Shown here one piece after another: positions 1 through 8,254 of a DNA stretch of 64,000 nucleotides (position 1 is its first letter; the number at the start of each line of letters is the position of its first letter). Under the pieces are notes generated by a model. It was not told where the DNA came from. It did not search any database and saw only the letters and a program-made list of their open reading frames with translations. Source of the stretch: JAXGXJ01 sp963829545 (GTDB lineage Bacteria; Actinomycetota; Thermoleophilia; RBG-16-64-13); assembly GCA_963829545.1 (NCBI GenBank), contig CAWHIX010000008.1:372001-436000 (forward strand), read 5' to 3'. Position numbers and translations under genes: made by a program.

Positions 1-596
1 TCGCTCCGCACCCACTTGGCCGAGGATGTCCAAGGACTGGGTGCAGGACCTGCTCGATGGACGCCTCGACGCGGCCGCGGCTCATGCGGAGGCCATGAAG
101 AAGCAGGGCTTCCGCCTCTATCTGACACGCGATTGGAGCGGGCGACGAGCTACGTTCGCGAGCGGTACCGCACAGAGGAGGACAAGCGCTACGGCTTCCT
201 GGGCTCGTCCAAGGGGAAGCTGGACCCGTTCGGCATCCACACGGACTACTATGCCACCCAACGCATGAAGATCGGGCCCTGGTACTACGACCACCCGACA
301 CCGTGGGCTCGTGCTGCCAACTCGACTCGGCTGCCACCGAGTTCCAGTGCCAGGGGCTCGAACTGGACCTACCCATCGTGGGCTGGGGTGTGGATCTGGA
401 CTGGGGTGGAGGGAGTTGGCAGAGCCCGCCGCAGCGGCGGTCGCAGGCGCGCGATCCGCATCAGTTGAGGCTGAACAGCTACCGGGTGCTGCTGACCCGA
501 GGGCGGGATGGGGTGGTGCTCTACGTGCCGGATGGTGGGGACGCGTTTGATGCGGACTTTGCGGCGCTGGAGGCTGCTGGGGGGAGCGGGCTGTGA
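1..596 (+). pseudogene. C-terminal remnant of a DUF2075 / Schlafen-group-3-like DNA/RNA helicase, frameshifted
   Basis: The C-terminal part of a helicase of the DUF2075 type is spread over three frames. Around 26-135 a frame reads through a start like SKDWVQDLLDG. From about 135 to 300 the next frame has YVRERYRTEEDKRYGFLGSS and KIGPWYYD. From 303 a third frame has QLDSAATEFQCQGLELDLPI and ends with LNSYRVLLTRGRDG, the family's hallmark motif. The 5' part lies outside the window. It would be a nucleic-acid-dependent ATPase of unknown role. At least two frame changes are needed, so it is either a decayed gene or another victim of the indel errors seen across the window. Family call from remembered motifs; moderate certainty. 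Confidence 0.6.
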
Positions 597-702
597 GGCG
601 GCATGCACTTCTAGCGAGGCCGACTCCCTCAAGCTGACCTCGTGCAGCACCACCGGTTTCGCTCGGGCCATGGATGCCGTCGACCGCGCCGTGGGCATGA
701 AC

Positions 703-975
703 TCACACGAAGATGATACGGCCGGCCACATCCCGGAAGAACTCTCTGGACCAGACCTGCAATACCGCTGGCTTGCGGACGAACGGTTCGACCTCGCGGC
801 GGGCTCTCTCCACGTCCAGGGCCTCGAGGGCCTCGCCCAAGAGCTGCCGTAAACCGTCGCCTGTCAGCGCGCCGTCCTGGGTCCAGTCGCCACTCTGCCG
901 GTGTTGCTGTCTGTCTCGCGGCCGCGTGACTGATAGTCGCACATAGTTCGTCGTCGCACGGTCGACAAAGTCCAT
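703..975 (-). pseudogene. Truncated C-terminus of an AbiEii-like nucleotidyltransferase toxin
   Basis: The minus frame ends in a stretch (GLRQLLGEALEALDVERA, then DVEPF-like EVEPFV and LQVWSREFFRDVAGRI) that resembles the C-terminal tail of AbiEii/AbiGii-type nucleotidyltransferase toxins. The first 30 or so codons look non-coding, and the N-terminal catalytic domain is absent because the MFS gene begins just upstream. I read it as a fragment left by deletion next to the helicase remnant, making 1-975 a small graveyard of defence-type genes. No antitoxin partner is visible. The assignment rests on a short stretch only. Confidence 0.4.
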
Positions 976-1028
976 GGTTCTATCAAGTGAGCTCGCGCGA
1001 GGCTGGACCGGGAGTGTGCTTCACAGTG

Positions 1029-2304
1029 TCAGCCGGTACGTGCGGCCCCGGCACGCCCCACATACCTCCCGTACAGCATGTGGTAGATCACCAGAGCTCC
1101 CGCGGCGGCGGCGGCCATGATCCCGTACATGCCCCGGTAGCCCGTCAAGGGGATGAGAAGGCCGCACACCAGCGGACCGAGTCCCAACCCCGTGTCACCG
1201 AACATGTAGAACGTGGAGGTGGCCTGTCCCATACGGTGCAACGGGGCGACCTTGACGGTGAGCGCGCGGCCGCAGGCCTGTATGGCTCCGAAGCCGAGAC
1301 CCATGACCGCAGCCGACAGCAGCAGTACAGATCCATGATACGCCAGGGCCAGGATGGCCAGACCGGCAGCGAAGATGAGGATGGCCGGGTAGAAGACCGA
1401 ATTCTCACCATGCTCGTCGAAACGTTGTCCGACAAACGGCCTCGTGAAGAAGACCACGATCGCATAGACGAGGAAGAACGCCCCGGCCGCGGTCGTCAGT
1501 CCGATCTCCTCGGAGTACAGCGCAAGGAACGAGGAGACGCTCGAGTAGCAGAGGAAGGCCACCATCAAGGTCAGGCCGATGGGCACCGCCTTCGGCTCGA
1601 TGTAGTTACTGAGCTTGAATCCCTTGGTCTCGGCCACTTGCTCCGCAGTCAGTTCCAGGTCTTTCACACGCAAGAGAGGGAGGAGCACCAGGGCGATCGC
1701 CGAGGCCACGGAGCAGATGATGATGATGGGGTCGAACCCTCCGCTGCCGATCAAGAACAGGCCGATGGCGGGACCGATGGCGGTAGACAGCGTCTGGCCC
1801 AGCGTGAAATAGCCGATGCCCTTGCCATACCGGTTTCGGGGGATCACCCCGGCGATGATCGTCCCTACGGCCAGAGCAGTCGTCCCGTGAGCGGCGCCAT
1901 GGAGGAAGCGAACGAGGAGGAGCGAACCGGCGCTGTCGACCGCGAAGTAGGCCAGGGTCAAGGCCAGACTCAAGATCGACCCGATGTACAGAGTCCGGGT
2001 CTGGCCGATGCGGTGGATGGACTTGCCAAGAAACGGGCGGGTAACGAACGAGCCGATGACGAAGATGCTTGCCGAGAGCCCGGCTACAGCGGGAGAGACG
2101 CCGAAACGGTCGGTGGCGACCTTCGACATGACCACCATGAGCAGAATGAAGATCACGGAGTTCAGGAAGTTCACCAGCCAGATGACTACGAAGCTCCTGG
2201 TCCATAGACTCTGCTTGGCTGGGATTCCTGAGCTCGCTGCTATCGTCCACGTCGGTGTGTTCGGCCGCGCTGCTGATGTCGCCCGCGTCGTTCTCGTTGT
2301 TCAC
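1029..2304 (-). CDS. MFS transporter (one-base insertion near 2221)
   Basis: A major facilitator superfamily permease of about 424 residues after frame repair, with twelve predicted hydrophobic segments and the loop motif RPFLGKSIHRIGQTR between TM2 and TM3. The longest single frame starts at GTG 2174, inside TM1 (WLVNFLNSVIFILL), which is implausible. Upstream in that frame there is no start before a stop. Starting at GTG 2304 in the adjacent frame gives an acidic N-tail that joins LWTRSFVVIWLVNF if one C is removed from the CCC run opposite 2221-2223, and the total length then becomes a multiple of three. Substrate unknown; the family includes drug and metabolite exporters. It stands alone. 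Confidence 0.8.
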
Positions 2305-2614
2305 GCGGCAGGTCCCCAGTTCACGTGTCTTGTTTGGGAGCCGGCCGGCCCCCAAGCGATTCTACACCCCGGCTGCGGGGTGATGTCTGGATACGGGCTG
2401 CCCAACGGCGTGAGTCGCCGGCATGGCGTGGCGCGACTCTCGGGTAGGTAGGTGCAGTCGGGCTTGCGTGACCGCGCCTGCCAGGCTGCACTCATAGGGC
2501 GAGGCTTCTTCCGGCCGGATCCCCTCTCCAAGACCAACCTTTGGTCTGACGCCGTCCACGGCCGGCGAGCGCCATCATTTCCTAGTACTTCCCCGCCGCG
2601 ACCTGTGTAGCTGA
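2305..2614. other. Intergenic stretch with no recognised feature
   Basis: About 310 bases between the repaired start of the MFS gene and the promoter of the next module. No frame here shows recognisable protein motifs, and I see no strong hairpin. Confidence 0.5.
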
Positions 2615-2643
2615 TTGACGGTTGGGAGTGTTGACGATAAGAT
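2615..2643 (+). promoter_or_regulatory. Sigma-70-type promoter for the DUF4160/DUF2442 pair
   Basis: TTGACG (2615-2620), 17-base spacer, TAAGAT (2638-2643). Transcription would start near 2650, about 15-20 bases before the ATG at 2667. Confidence 0.6.
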
Positions 2644-2666
2644 CATATGACGAATAGAGCGCATGG

Positions 2667-2918
2667 ATGGCACTCTTCCGGCTTGAATGCGACGGAGCTA
2701 AGATCGAGATCTGGGAGGTCGACCACGGTCCCCCTCATTGCCACATCAGGGGTCTGGACCAGGCGGGCACCGTAGTCGTGGATCTCGTCACCTTGAGAGT
2801 TACGAGGCCGCCCGGTCTTCGTCTCCCGCCTGCGGTCAGGCGCTGCCTCCGAGACAATCAGTCAAACATGCTGCAGGCTTGGGCCCGGGTAGTCAGCTAT
2901 CCGAGCCGGAAGGAGTGA
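2667..2918 (+). CDS. DUF4160-like small protein
   Basis: An 83-residue protein carrying EVDHGPPHCHIRG (residues about 18-30), matching the HxPPHxH signature of DUF4160. It ends 6 bases before the next gene. DUF4160 genes very often sit directly upstream of DUF2442 genes, in an arrangement usually regarded as toxin-antitoxin-like, though the biochemical activity of DUF4160 is not established. Here the partner is fused to an HTH domain. The pairing and dedicated promoter support a two-gene module. Histidines of the motif could bind metal, which is inference only. Confidence 0.65.
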   Translation: MALFRLECDGAKIEIWEVDHGPPHCHIRGLDQAGTVVVDLVTLRVTRPPGLRLPPAVRRCLRDNQSNMLQAWARVVSYPSRKE

Positions 2919-2924
2919 TACTCG

Positions 2925-3458
2925 ATGACCGCCAGAATCAGCCCTGCGGCTGCAATCACCGCACAGGAGGAGCGCACCCGCATCGAAGAGGCGAGGTTCT
3001 TCGCTCTCGACTCTATTCTCTGCCTCCGCTTTGACGACGGGCTCGAAAGAGCGGTCCGGTGGGTCGATCTGGCTTTCTCCCACCGGCTCGATTTCGCGCC
3101 GGTCGCAGCCACGACCGGGCAGGGCGGAGAATCGGTGTTGCTGGTCGATGAGAGCGGCCGGGAAATCGAGGTGAGCGCGAGCAGCCTCCGGGCCGCTCTC
3201 GATGATCAGTACCGGGCCAGACTTCTGTCCGCCGACGACGGCGAACGCAAGATCGTGGGGGCGCGCATCCGCGCGGTCAGGGAGAGCGCGGATCTCAGCC
3301 AGCAGGAACTCTCGCGCCGCAGTGGCATCGCTCAGGAATCGCTCAGCAGGATAGAGACTGGCCGGCGCGACCCGCGACTGGGCACACTCCAGAGACTGGC
3401 GCGGGGGATGGGTCTGTCGCTCGACCAGTTCATGGAGCGGCTGTCGGCAGGCATCTGA
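2925..3458 (+). CDS. DUF2442 domain fused to an XRE-type helix-turn-helix
   Basis: 177 residues. Residues about 22-95 (FFALDSILCLRFDDGLER, VDLAFSHRLDFAPV) match DUF2442, and residues about 108-170 form a Cro/CI helix-turn-helix (GARIRAVRESADLSQQELSR, then GIAQESLSRIETGRRDPR). The HTH suggests it is the antitoxin and autorepressor of the pair with the upstream DUF4160-like gene. It lies 6 bases downstream, so the two are co-transcribed. Most DUF2442 proteins lack the HTH, so the fusion is a somewhat richer version of the module. Target operator not identified. Confidence 0.7.
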   Translation: MTARISPAAAITAQEERTRIEEARFFALDSILCLRFDDGLERAVRWVDLAFSHRLDFAPVAATTGQGGESVLLVDESGREIEVSASSLRAALDDQYRARLLSADDGERKIVGARIRAVRESADLSQQELSRRSGIAQESLSRIETGRRDPRLGTLQRLARGMGLSLDQFMERLSAGI

Positions 3459-3527
3459 TCCCAGACCATCCCTGCTCAGAGCTCATGCGCGAGCTCCGGG
3501 TAGCCGCGTGCGGCGGAGAGCAGCGGT

Positions 3528-6500
3528 TCACCCCACCTTCTTCGGGAATAGCGGTCGTCCCCGCCCCCGGCGGATCTTTGCGGGGCTGCAGGGCTTCCGG
3601 ATGCCCAGCCCGGCTTCGTCCATCGCCCGTGCTCCGGTCGTGGCCGGGCTGGTGGCCCGGCTGCCGACGACGCTGGTCGCTCGGCTCTGTTTCGCATGCC
3701 GCTTCGCGAGTACCTCCTCCAGATCGAGCACCTCCTCGGCCACGATGGCCAGCCCCCGTTTGTGATTGTTCTGCAGTCTCCCTCTGACGAGGAAGTAGCT
3801 CGCTCGGGCGACCACCGGGGCGATCCTCGCCAGCTTGCTCTCAAAACAGACACACTCGAAAAGCCCGTAGGCGTCCTCGAGGGTCAGAAACATCGTCCTT
3901 TTCCCCGAACGCATCCAGGGGTTCTGGGCCCGTTCGTAGACGCCGGCCACCGTCACCGGCACCTCGTCTCCCATGGCGGGGAGCTCGTAGCTCATGCGCA
4001 CGCCCATGGCCCGGAGATCATCTTCGTAGAGTTGGAGGGGATGTGCACTCACGGAGAGCCCCATGAGTTCGAGCTCGGCCCGAACCTTGTCCTCGAGGGT
4101 CCAGGAGCGCTCGAGGCCCGCGCGGCTGGGCGGGGAAAAGAAGGCCCGCAGTTGGCCGCGCCTCTGTCCGGACGACCCAGAGAGCGCCTCCAGGCGATCG
4201 TGCAGAAGGGGTAGGCGCCAGAGCAACTCGGTACGGTCGGGCTCCAGAGCGTCGAAGGCCCCCACCCGAATGAGGTTCTCGGCCACGGGGTAGTCGATGC
4301 GGGTGCGGAGGTAGAAGTCCTCGAAGCTGGTGAAGGGGCCGTGGCGGCGTTCCTCCTCGATACGGTGGAGGGAGCGGTCGCCCATCTGCTTGAGGTAGGA
4401 GAAGCCCACCCGCAGGGCCCGGCCGGCGTCCGGGGCGATGCCGCAACTGGGGGCTAGGCAGGCTCCGGGCTCCACGCCCCCGCGGGCGCGGGGCGCGCGG
4501 GGGAGGAGGAGGTCGCCGGGGAGCAGTGGCGCTTCGCGCCCCGACTCAGTGACGGTCTGGCCTTCGCGCCTCGGCTGGGGGGCTGCCGTCCCGCGTCCGC
4601 CGGAGTATGTCTGCTCCAGCGCCGCCCGCAGAGCCTCGACGTAGGCCAGTTCGCCGTTCTGTTCCTGCTCGAACTCGGTCAGGTCGGCCTCGGTGAGACC
4701 CCAGTCGTGCTCGGCGGTCCAGGCCTGGACGAAGGGGTCGTAGAAGACCCCGTCGGCGCCCGCGCCGAACAGGCCCGGCTCACCAGAGGCCTCCGGCGGC
4801 ACCGCATCCTCCACCGTGAACCCCCGCCCCGACAGGTTGATGTCCAGCGGCCGCACCTCCAGCCCGAAGCGGCGGGCGTCGTTCAGCACCGTGCGCGGGG
4901 TGTAGAAGCCCATCGGATAGTTGTTGAGCACCGCGCAGAGAAACTCGGCCGGATAGTAGGCCTTGAGCCACGCGGTGGCGTAGCTGATCACAGCGAAACA
5001 CACCGAGTGGCTCTTGTTGAAGCCGTAGGCGGCGAAGCCCTCCAGCTGGCGGAAGACCTCGCGGGCGGCCTCCTCGGGCACGCCCCGCTCCACGGAGCGC
5101 CCGATGAAGGTCTCGCCGATCTTGGCCATCTCTTCCCGGCTGCGGTCGCGGGTCATGGCTCGGCGTAGGGAGTCGGCGTCGGCCAGGTCGAAGCCGGCCA
5201 CCGACTGGGCGATGCGCAGCACCTGCTCCTGGTAGAGGATGACCCCGTAGGTGTCGGCCACCGCCTCGGCCATGGCGGGGTGGGGGAGACTGACGGGCTC
5301 GATGCCCCAGCGCCGGTCGATGAAGGGCCCGATCATCTCGGCCTCCAGCGGACCCGGACGGTAGAGGGCGATGGCGGCGATGACGTCGTCGAAGTCCCGC
5401 TCCTGTAGGCGGCTGGCCAGGTTGCGCTGTCCGGCGGATTCCAGTTGGAACAGTCCGATAGAACCTCCGTTACTGATGATCTCGTAGGCGGCTGGATCGT
5501 CGGGCGGCAGCTCGTAGGGCCGGATCCGCCTCCCCGTGCGCTGCCTGATGATATGCACGCACTCCGAGACGGCGGAATGGGTCCTTAGGCCCAGGATGTC
5601 CATCTTGACCAGGCCCAGGGCCGCGACGTCGTCCTTGTTGAACTGGATCACCACGACGCCCTTCGCGGCCCACTGGAGAGGCGCGTAGTAGGTGATGGGC
5701 CGGTCGGTGATGACGAAGCCGCCCAGGTGGGTGCCTAGGTGCATGGGGAAGGAGTCGAGCTGCTCCACCAGGTCGAGGAAACGGGCGTAGCGGCCCTCGG
5801 AGCGCGCAGGGCTGCCGGGCGTCGTGCCGTCTGGCGACGGTGGAGTGGCCGGCACCGCGTGGGCCCCATCCTGCAGCGGCGAGTCGCGTAGCTCCGGCCA
5901 GGCTCCGGCCAGGTACTCCCGGATGCGGGCGGCATCCCCGTGCCGGGGCACGTGTTTGGCGAGGGCGTTGATCTCGGTGGGGGCGTAGCCGAGGGCCTCG
6001 GCCACGATCCGGACCGCCGAGCGGGGGCTCATGGTGTTGATGTTGGCCACCACGGCCACGTTCTCGTTCCCGAAAGTCTTGTAGATGTGCTCTATCACCT
6101 CGTCCCGGCGCGAGGAACAGAAGTCCACGTCGATATCGGGCATCTCGCGGCGGTTGGGGTTGAGGAAGCGCTCGAACAGCAGGTTGTGGCGGATAGGCTC
6201 CGAGGCGGTGATATCCAGCGCGTGGCACACGATGGAGTTGCCGGCACTGCCCCGCCCGCTACAGGCCACCCCCCGGCCACGGGCCCACCTGACGATGTCG
6301 TGCACCACCAAGAAATAATGGGCGAATCCCATCTGCTGGATCATGCGAAGCTCCTTCTCTAGAAGCTCCACGGCTCGGGGCGGCACCGGGCGGTACATGC
6401 GGGCGATGCCCCTGAAGCAGCGCTTGGCGAGGAGGGAGTAGGCCGTCTCGCCCGCAGGGACATCCACCCTGGGGAAGTGATACTCCCCCAGCTCCAGGTC

Positions 6501-7997
6501 GACGTTGCAGCGGGCGGCGATCAACGCCGGCGTCGCCAAGGGCGATAGTCCCGCCTCCGTTGATGCAATAGAAGTTGCAATATCACAGTTATGCACTACA
6601 CCCGGGCTGCGGACGACGCCCAGCAAAGACAGGAGCGGCGCCGCGGATTTCTCCAGCTCTACCGTGGATCTCAGACAACGCTGACCGGCCACCGCCTCCG
6701 GATAGCCACCCAGGGGTCGATCTCGCCCAGCGGCGCGACAGATCAAATGGACGGCACGATCGTATTCCCCAGCATAGTGGGCATTTGTAGTGAGGACGGT
6801 AGCCACATCACACTCGCGCGCCAGCCTGGCGAGGCGCTCGCAGTAGGTGAGGCAGGAGAGGCGCCAGGGCTGGCCGTCGCGATGGAAGCCGACATCGTAG
6901 TCGGAGGGGTTGAGGCGCTGCGGCTGACCGTCCGGGAGGTCGGGGCGGGGGTCATATCGGGGGGTATGAGGCCGACTATCCACAACTTGCGCCCCAACAT
7001 GCGGCCGCCAAGATGCAACTATGGTTGCAGAATAAGCTTCATGCAGGAAGTTACCGTTGCCATCCGCGGCGGTGGTAGCACCGGGTGGGGAGACAGTCGT
7101 GCGGTGCCGGAGGCGATTGCCTTCAGCCCTGATCTTCTCGTAGACCGGGGAGCCGTGCTGGCCGGCGAGGGCCTCCTGGTGGGGCTCGTAGCCGAAGTAC
7201 TGCAGTTCGACGAAGAGGTGGTGGGATCCGAAGAGCTCGCGGAGACAAAGAAGTGCGACGTAGGCGTCTCGGTCTCGTCCGGCGTCGATGAGGTAGCCCA
7301 CCTCGCCATGCCGGCAGCCCGTTAGGCAGATGAGACCCTCCCGATGCTTCCGCAAGGACTCGAGGGTGACCAGCGGCGGCCGCTCGCGTTCGGGGTCGGC
7401 CAGATGGGCGGCGGAGACCAGCCGGCAGAGGTTGGCGTAGCCCTCGCGGGTCTCGGCCAGGAGGACCAGATGGTGCGGATCGGCGGGCGGCTCGCGGGAC
7501 TCCCTAGGATCGTCGTCGGGCAACAGCGACTCCACCCGCACCTCGGCGCCGAAGATGGGCTTGATCCCCACCTTGGCGCAGGCCTTGGCCAGGCGGACGG
7601 CGCCGTAGAGACCGTCGTGATCGGTGAGGGCCAGGGCCGACTGCCCCAGTTCGGCCGCCCGGGCGACCAGGGCCTCGATGCGGCTGCCGCCGTCGAGGAA
7701 GGAGAAGTTGGAGTGGACATGGAGGTGAACGAAGGGGAGGCCGTGACCGGCGCGGGCGCCCGCGGCCTCATCGTCGGTGCTCGCGGGGCCGGGGCCGGGG
7801 TCCGCCGGTCCTCGGGCCCAGCCGTCCTTTGGTCCGGCGCCATCGCGACGGATGTAGTCGTGGCTGGCCGGGATGCGCTGGATCGGGCACTTCCCGGGGC
7901 CACCGTTGCCGTTGCTGCCGGGTGCTGGGCTCACGGACGGGGGCTCCTGAGAAAATGCAACAACAATTGCATTAGTAAAGACAATGAATTGAGTCAT
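3528..7997 (-). CDS. dnaE2: Error-prone DNA polymerase III alpha subunit (DnaE2 type)
   Basis: A 1489-residue C-family polymerase. The N-terminal PHP domain starts near residue 89 (FVHLHVHSNFSFL). The palm carries PDIDVDF near residue 620 and KMDILGLRT near 798, supplying the catalytic aspartates. FNKSHS and the OB-fold region (VTVAGVYERAQNPWMRSGK) follow. DnaE2 performs SOS-induced mutagenic translesion synthesis, usually with ImuA/ImuB, neither of which is in this window. An ATG at 8069 in the same frame falls inside the promoter and a LexA box, so I place the start at ATG 7997, after a weak AAGG. The frame is intact across 4.5 kb but contains several unusual low-GC inserts (6564-6579, 7014-7029, 7956-7971). 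Two LexA boxes sit upstream. Confidence 0.9.
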   Translation of the reverse strand: MTQFIVFTNAIVVAFSQEPPSVSPAPGSNGNGGPGKCPIQRIPASHDYIRRDGAGPKDGWARGPADPGPGPASTDDEAAGARAGHGLPFVHLHVHSNFSFLDGGSRIEALVARAAELGQSALALTDHDGLYGAVRLAKACAKVGIKPIFGAEVRVESLLPDDDPRESREPPADPHHLVLLAETREGYANLCRLVSAAHLADPERERPPLVTLESLRKHREGLICLTGCRHGEVGYLIDAGRDRDAYVALLCLRELFGSHHLFVELQYFGYEPHQEALAGQHGSPVYEKIRAEGNRLRHRTTVSPPGATTAADGNGNFLHEAYSATIVASWRPHVGAQVVDSRPHTPRYDPRPDLPDGQPQRLNPSDYDVGFHRDGQPWRLSCLTYCERLARLARECDVATVLTTNAHYAGEYDRAVHLICRAAGRDRPLGGYPEAVAGQRCLRSTVELEKSAAPLLSLLGVVRSPGVVHNCDIATSIASTEAGLSPLATPALIAARCNVDLELGEYHFPRVDVPAGETAYSLLAKRCFRGIARMYRPVPPRAVELLEKELRMIQQMGFAHYFLVVHDIVRWARGRGVACSGRGSAGNSIVCHALDITASEPIRHNLLFERFLNPNRREMPDIDVDFCSSRRDEVIEHIYKTFGNENVAVVANINTMSPRSAVRIVAEALGYAPTEINALAKHVPRHGDAARIREYLAGAWPELRDSPLQDGAHAVPATPPSPDGTTPGSPARSEGRYARFLDLVEQLDSFPMHLGTHLGGFVITDRPITYYAPLQWAAKGVVVIQFNKDDVAALGLVKMDILGLRTHSAVSECVHIIRQRTGRRIRPYELPPDDPAAYEIISNGGSIGLFQLESAGQRNLASRLQERDFDDVIAAIALYRPGPLEAEMIGPFIDRRWGIEPVSLPHPAMAEAVADTYGVILYQEQVLRIAQSVAGFDLADADSLRRAMTRDRSREEMAKIGETFIGRSVERGVPEEAAREVFRQLEGFAAYGFNKSHSVCFAVISYATAWLKAYYPAEFLCAVLNNYPMGFYTPRTVLNDARRFGLEVRPLDINLSGRGFTVEDAVPPEASGEPGLFGAGADGVFYDPFVQAWTAEHDWGLTEADLTEFEQEQNGELAYVEALRAALEQTYSGGRGTAAPQPRREGQTVTESGREAPLLPGDLLLPRAPRARGGVEPGACLAPSCGIAPDAGRALRVGFSYLKQMGDRSLHRIEEERRHGPFTSFEDFYLRTRIDYPVAENLIRVGAFDALEPDRTELLWRLPLLHDRLEALSGSSGQRRGQLRAFFSPPSRAGLERSWTLEDKVRAELELMGLSVSAHPLQLYEDDLRAMGVRMSYELPAMGDEVPVTVAGVYERAQNPWMRSGKRTMFLTLEDAYGLFECVCFESKLARIAPVVARASYFLVRGRLQNNHKRGLAIVAEEVLDLEEVLAKRHAKQSRATSVVGSRATSPATTGARAMDEAGLGIRKPCSPAKIRRGRGRPLFPKKVG
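6564..6579. repeat. TGCAA-N6-TTGCA inverted repeat, copy A, within dnaE2
   Basis: TGCAATAGAAGTTGCA. One of three 16-bp copies with identical 5-bp arms inside dnaE2, sitting in a low-GC patch that encodes IATSIAS where the family alignment seems to be interrupted. Confidence 0.6.
7014..7029. repeat. TGCAA-N6-TTGCA inverted repeat, copy B, within dnaE2
   Basis: TGCAACTATGGTTGCA. Same arms and spacing as copies A and C; encodes SATIVAS in the dnaE2 frame. Confidence 0.6.
7956..7971. repeat. TGCAA-N6-TTGCA inverted repeat, copy C, at the 5' end of dnaE2
   Basis: TGCAACAACAATTGCA. Begins 26 bases inside the proposed dnaE2 start; encodes NAIVVAF. Confidence 0.6.
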
Positions 7998-8023
7998 GCG
8001 ACAACCTTGCAGGTAGCTCACTG

Positions 8024-8037
8024 CGAACATTTGTTCG
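8024..8037. promoter_or_regulatory. LexA (SOS) box 1
   Basis: CGAACATTTGTTCG, a perfect match to the Gram-positive-type CGAAC-N4-GTTCG box. It lies just downstream of the dnaE2 -10 element. Confidence 0.85.
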
Positions 8038-8054
8038 GCTAACGGGAGGTGCGG

Positions 8055-8084
8055 ATTATAGACGAACAAATGTTCGTATTACAA
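8055..8084 (-). promoter_or_regulatory. dnaE2 promoter
   Basis: Read on the minus strand: TTGTAA (8084-8079), 18-base spacer, TATAAT (8060-8055). LexA box 2 fills the spacer and box 1 covers the start region, so LexA would block it fully. Confidence 0.8.
8063..8076. promoter_or_regulatory. LexA (SOS) box 2
   Basis: CGAACAAATGTTCG, a perfect palindrome of the same family as box 1, 39 bases away, positioned between the -35 and -10 elements. Confidence 0.88.
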
Positions 8085-8254
8085 GAGCGTTGCGGTCGTC
8101 GGTAGTCGCTTGGACGGCAGTGCTAACATCGAGAGAGAGTTTCGTCTCGACGTCTGTTCGTTGCCGATCGAAGTGCGGCCGTGATTGTAAGAAACGATAT
8201 CCGAACGCTCATCGACCGACAATAGCGTCGGAAGCGCCTGCGGATGGAGCGACG

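Noticed and set aside
987..2207. 406-residue plus-strand ORF opposite the MFS gene
   Set aside because: Rich in Arg, Gln, Asp and His with no motifs; it is the reverse-strand shadow of a membrane protein gene.
6588..6603. VVHNC in dnaE2, resembling the C-terminal splice junction of an intein
   Set aside because: No N-terminal splice block or HINT domain precedes it, and the flanking residues follow the normal DnaE pattern, so it is a coincidence.
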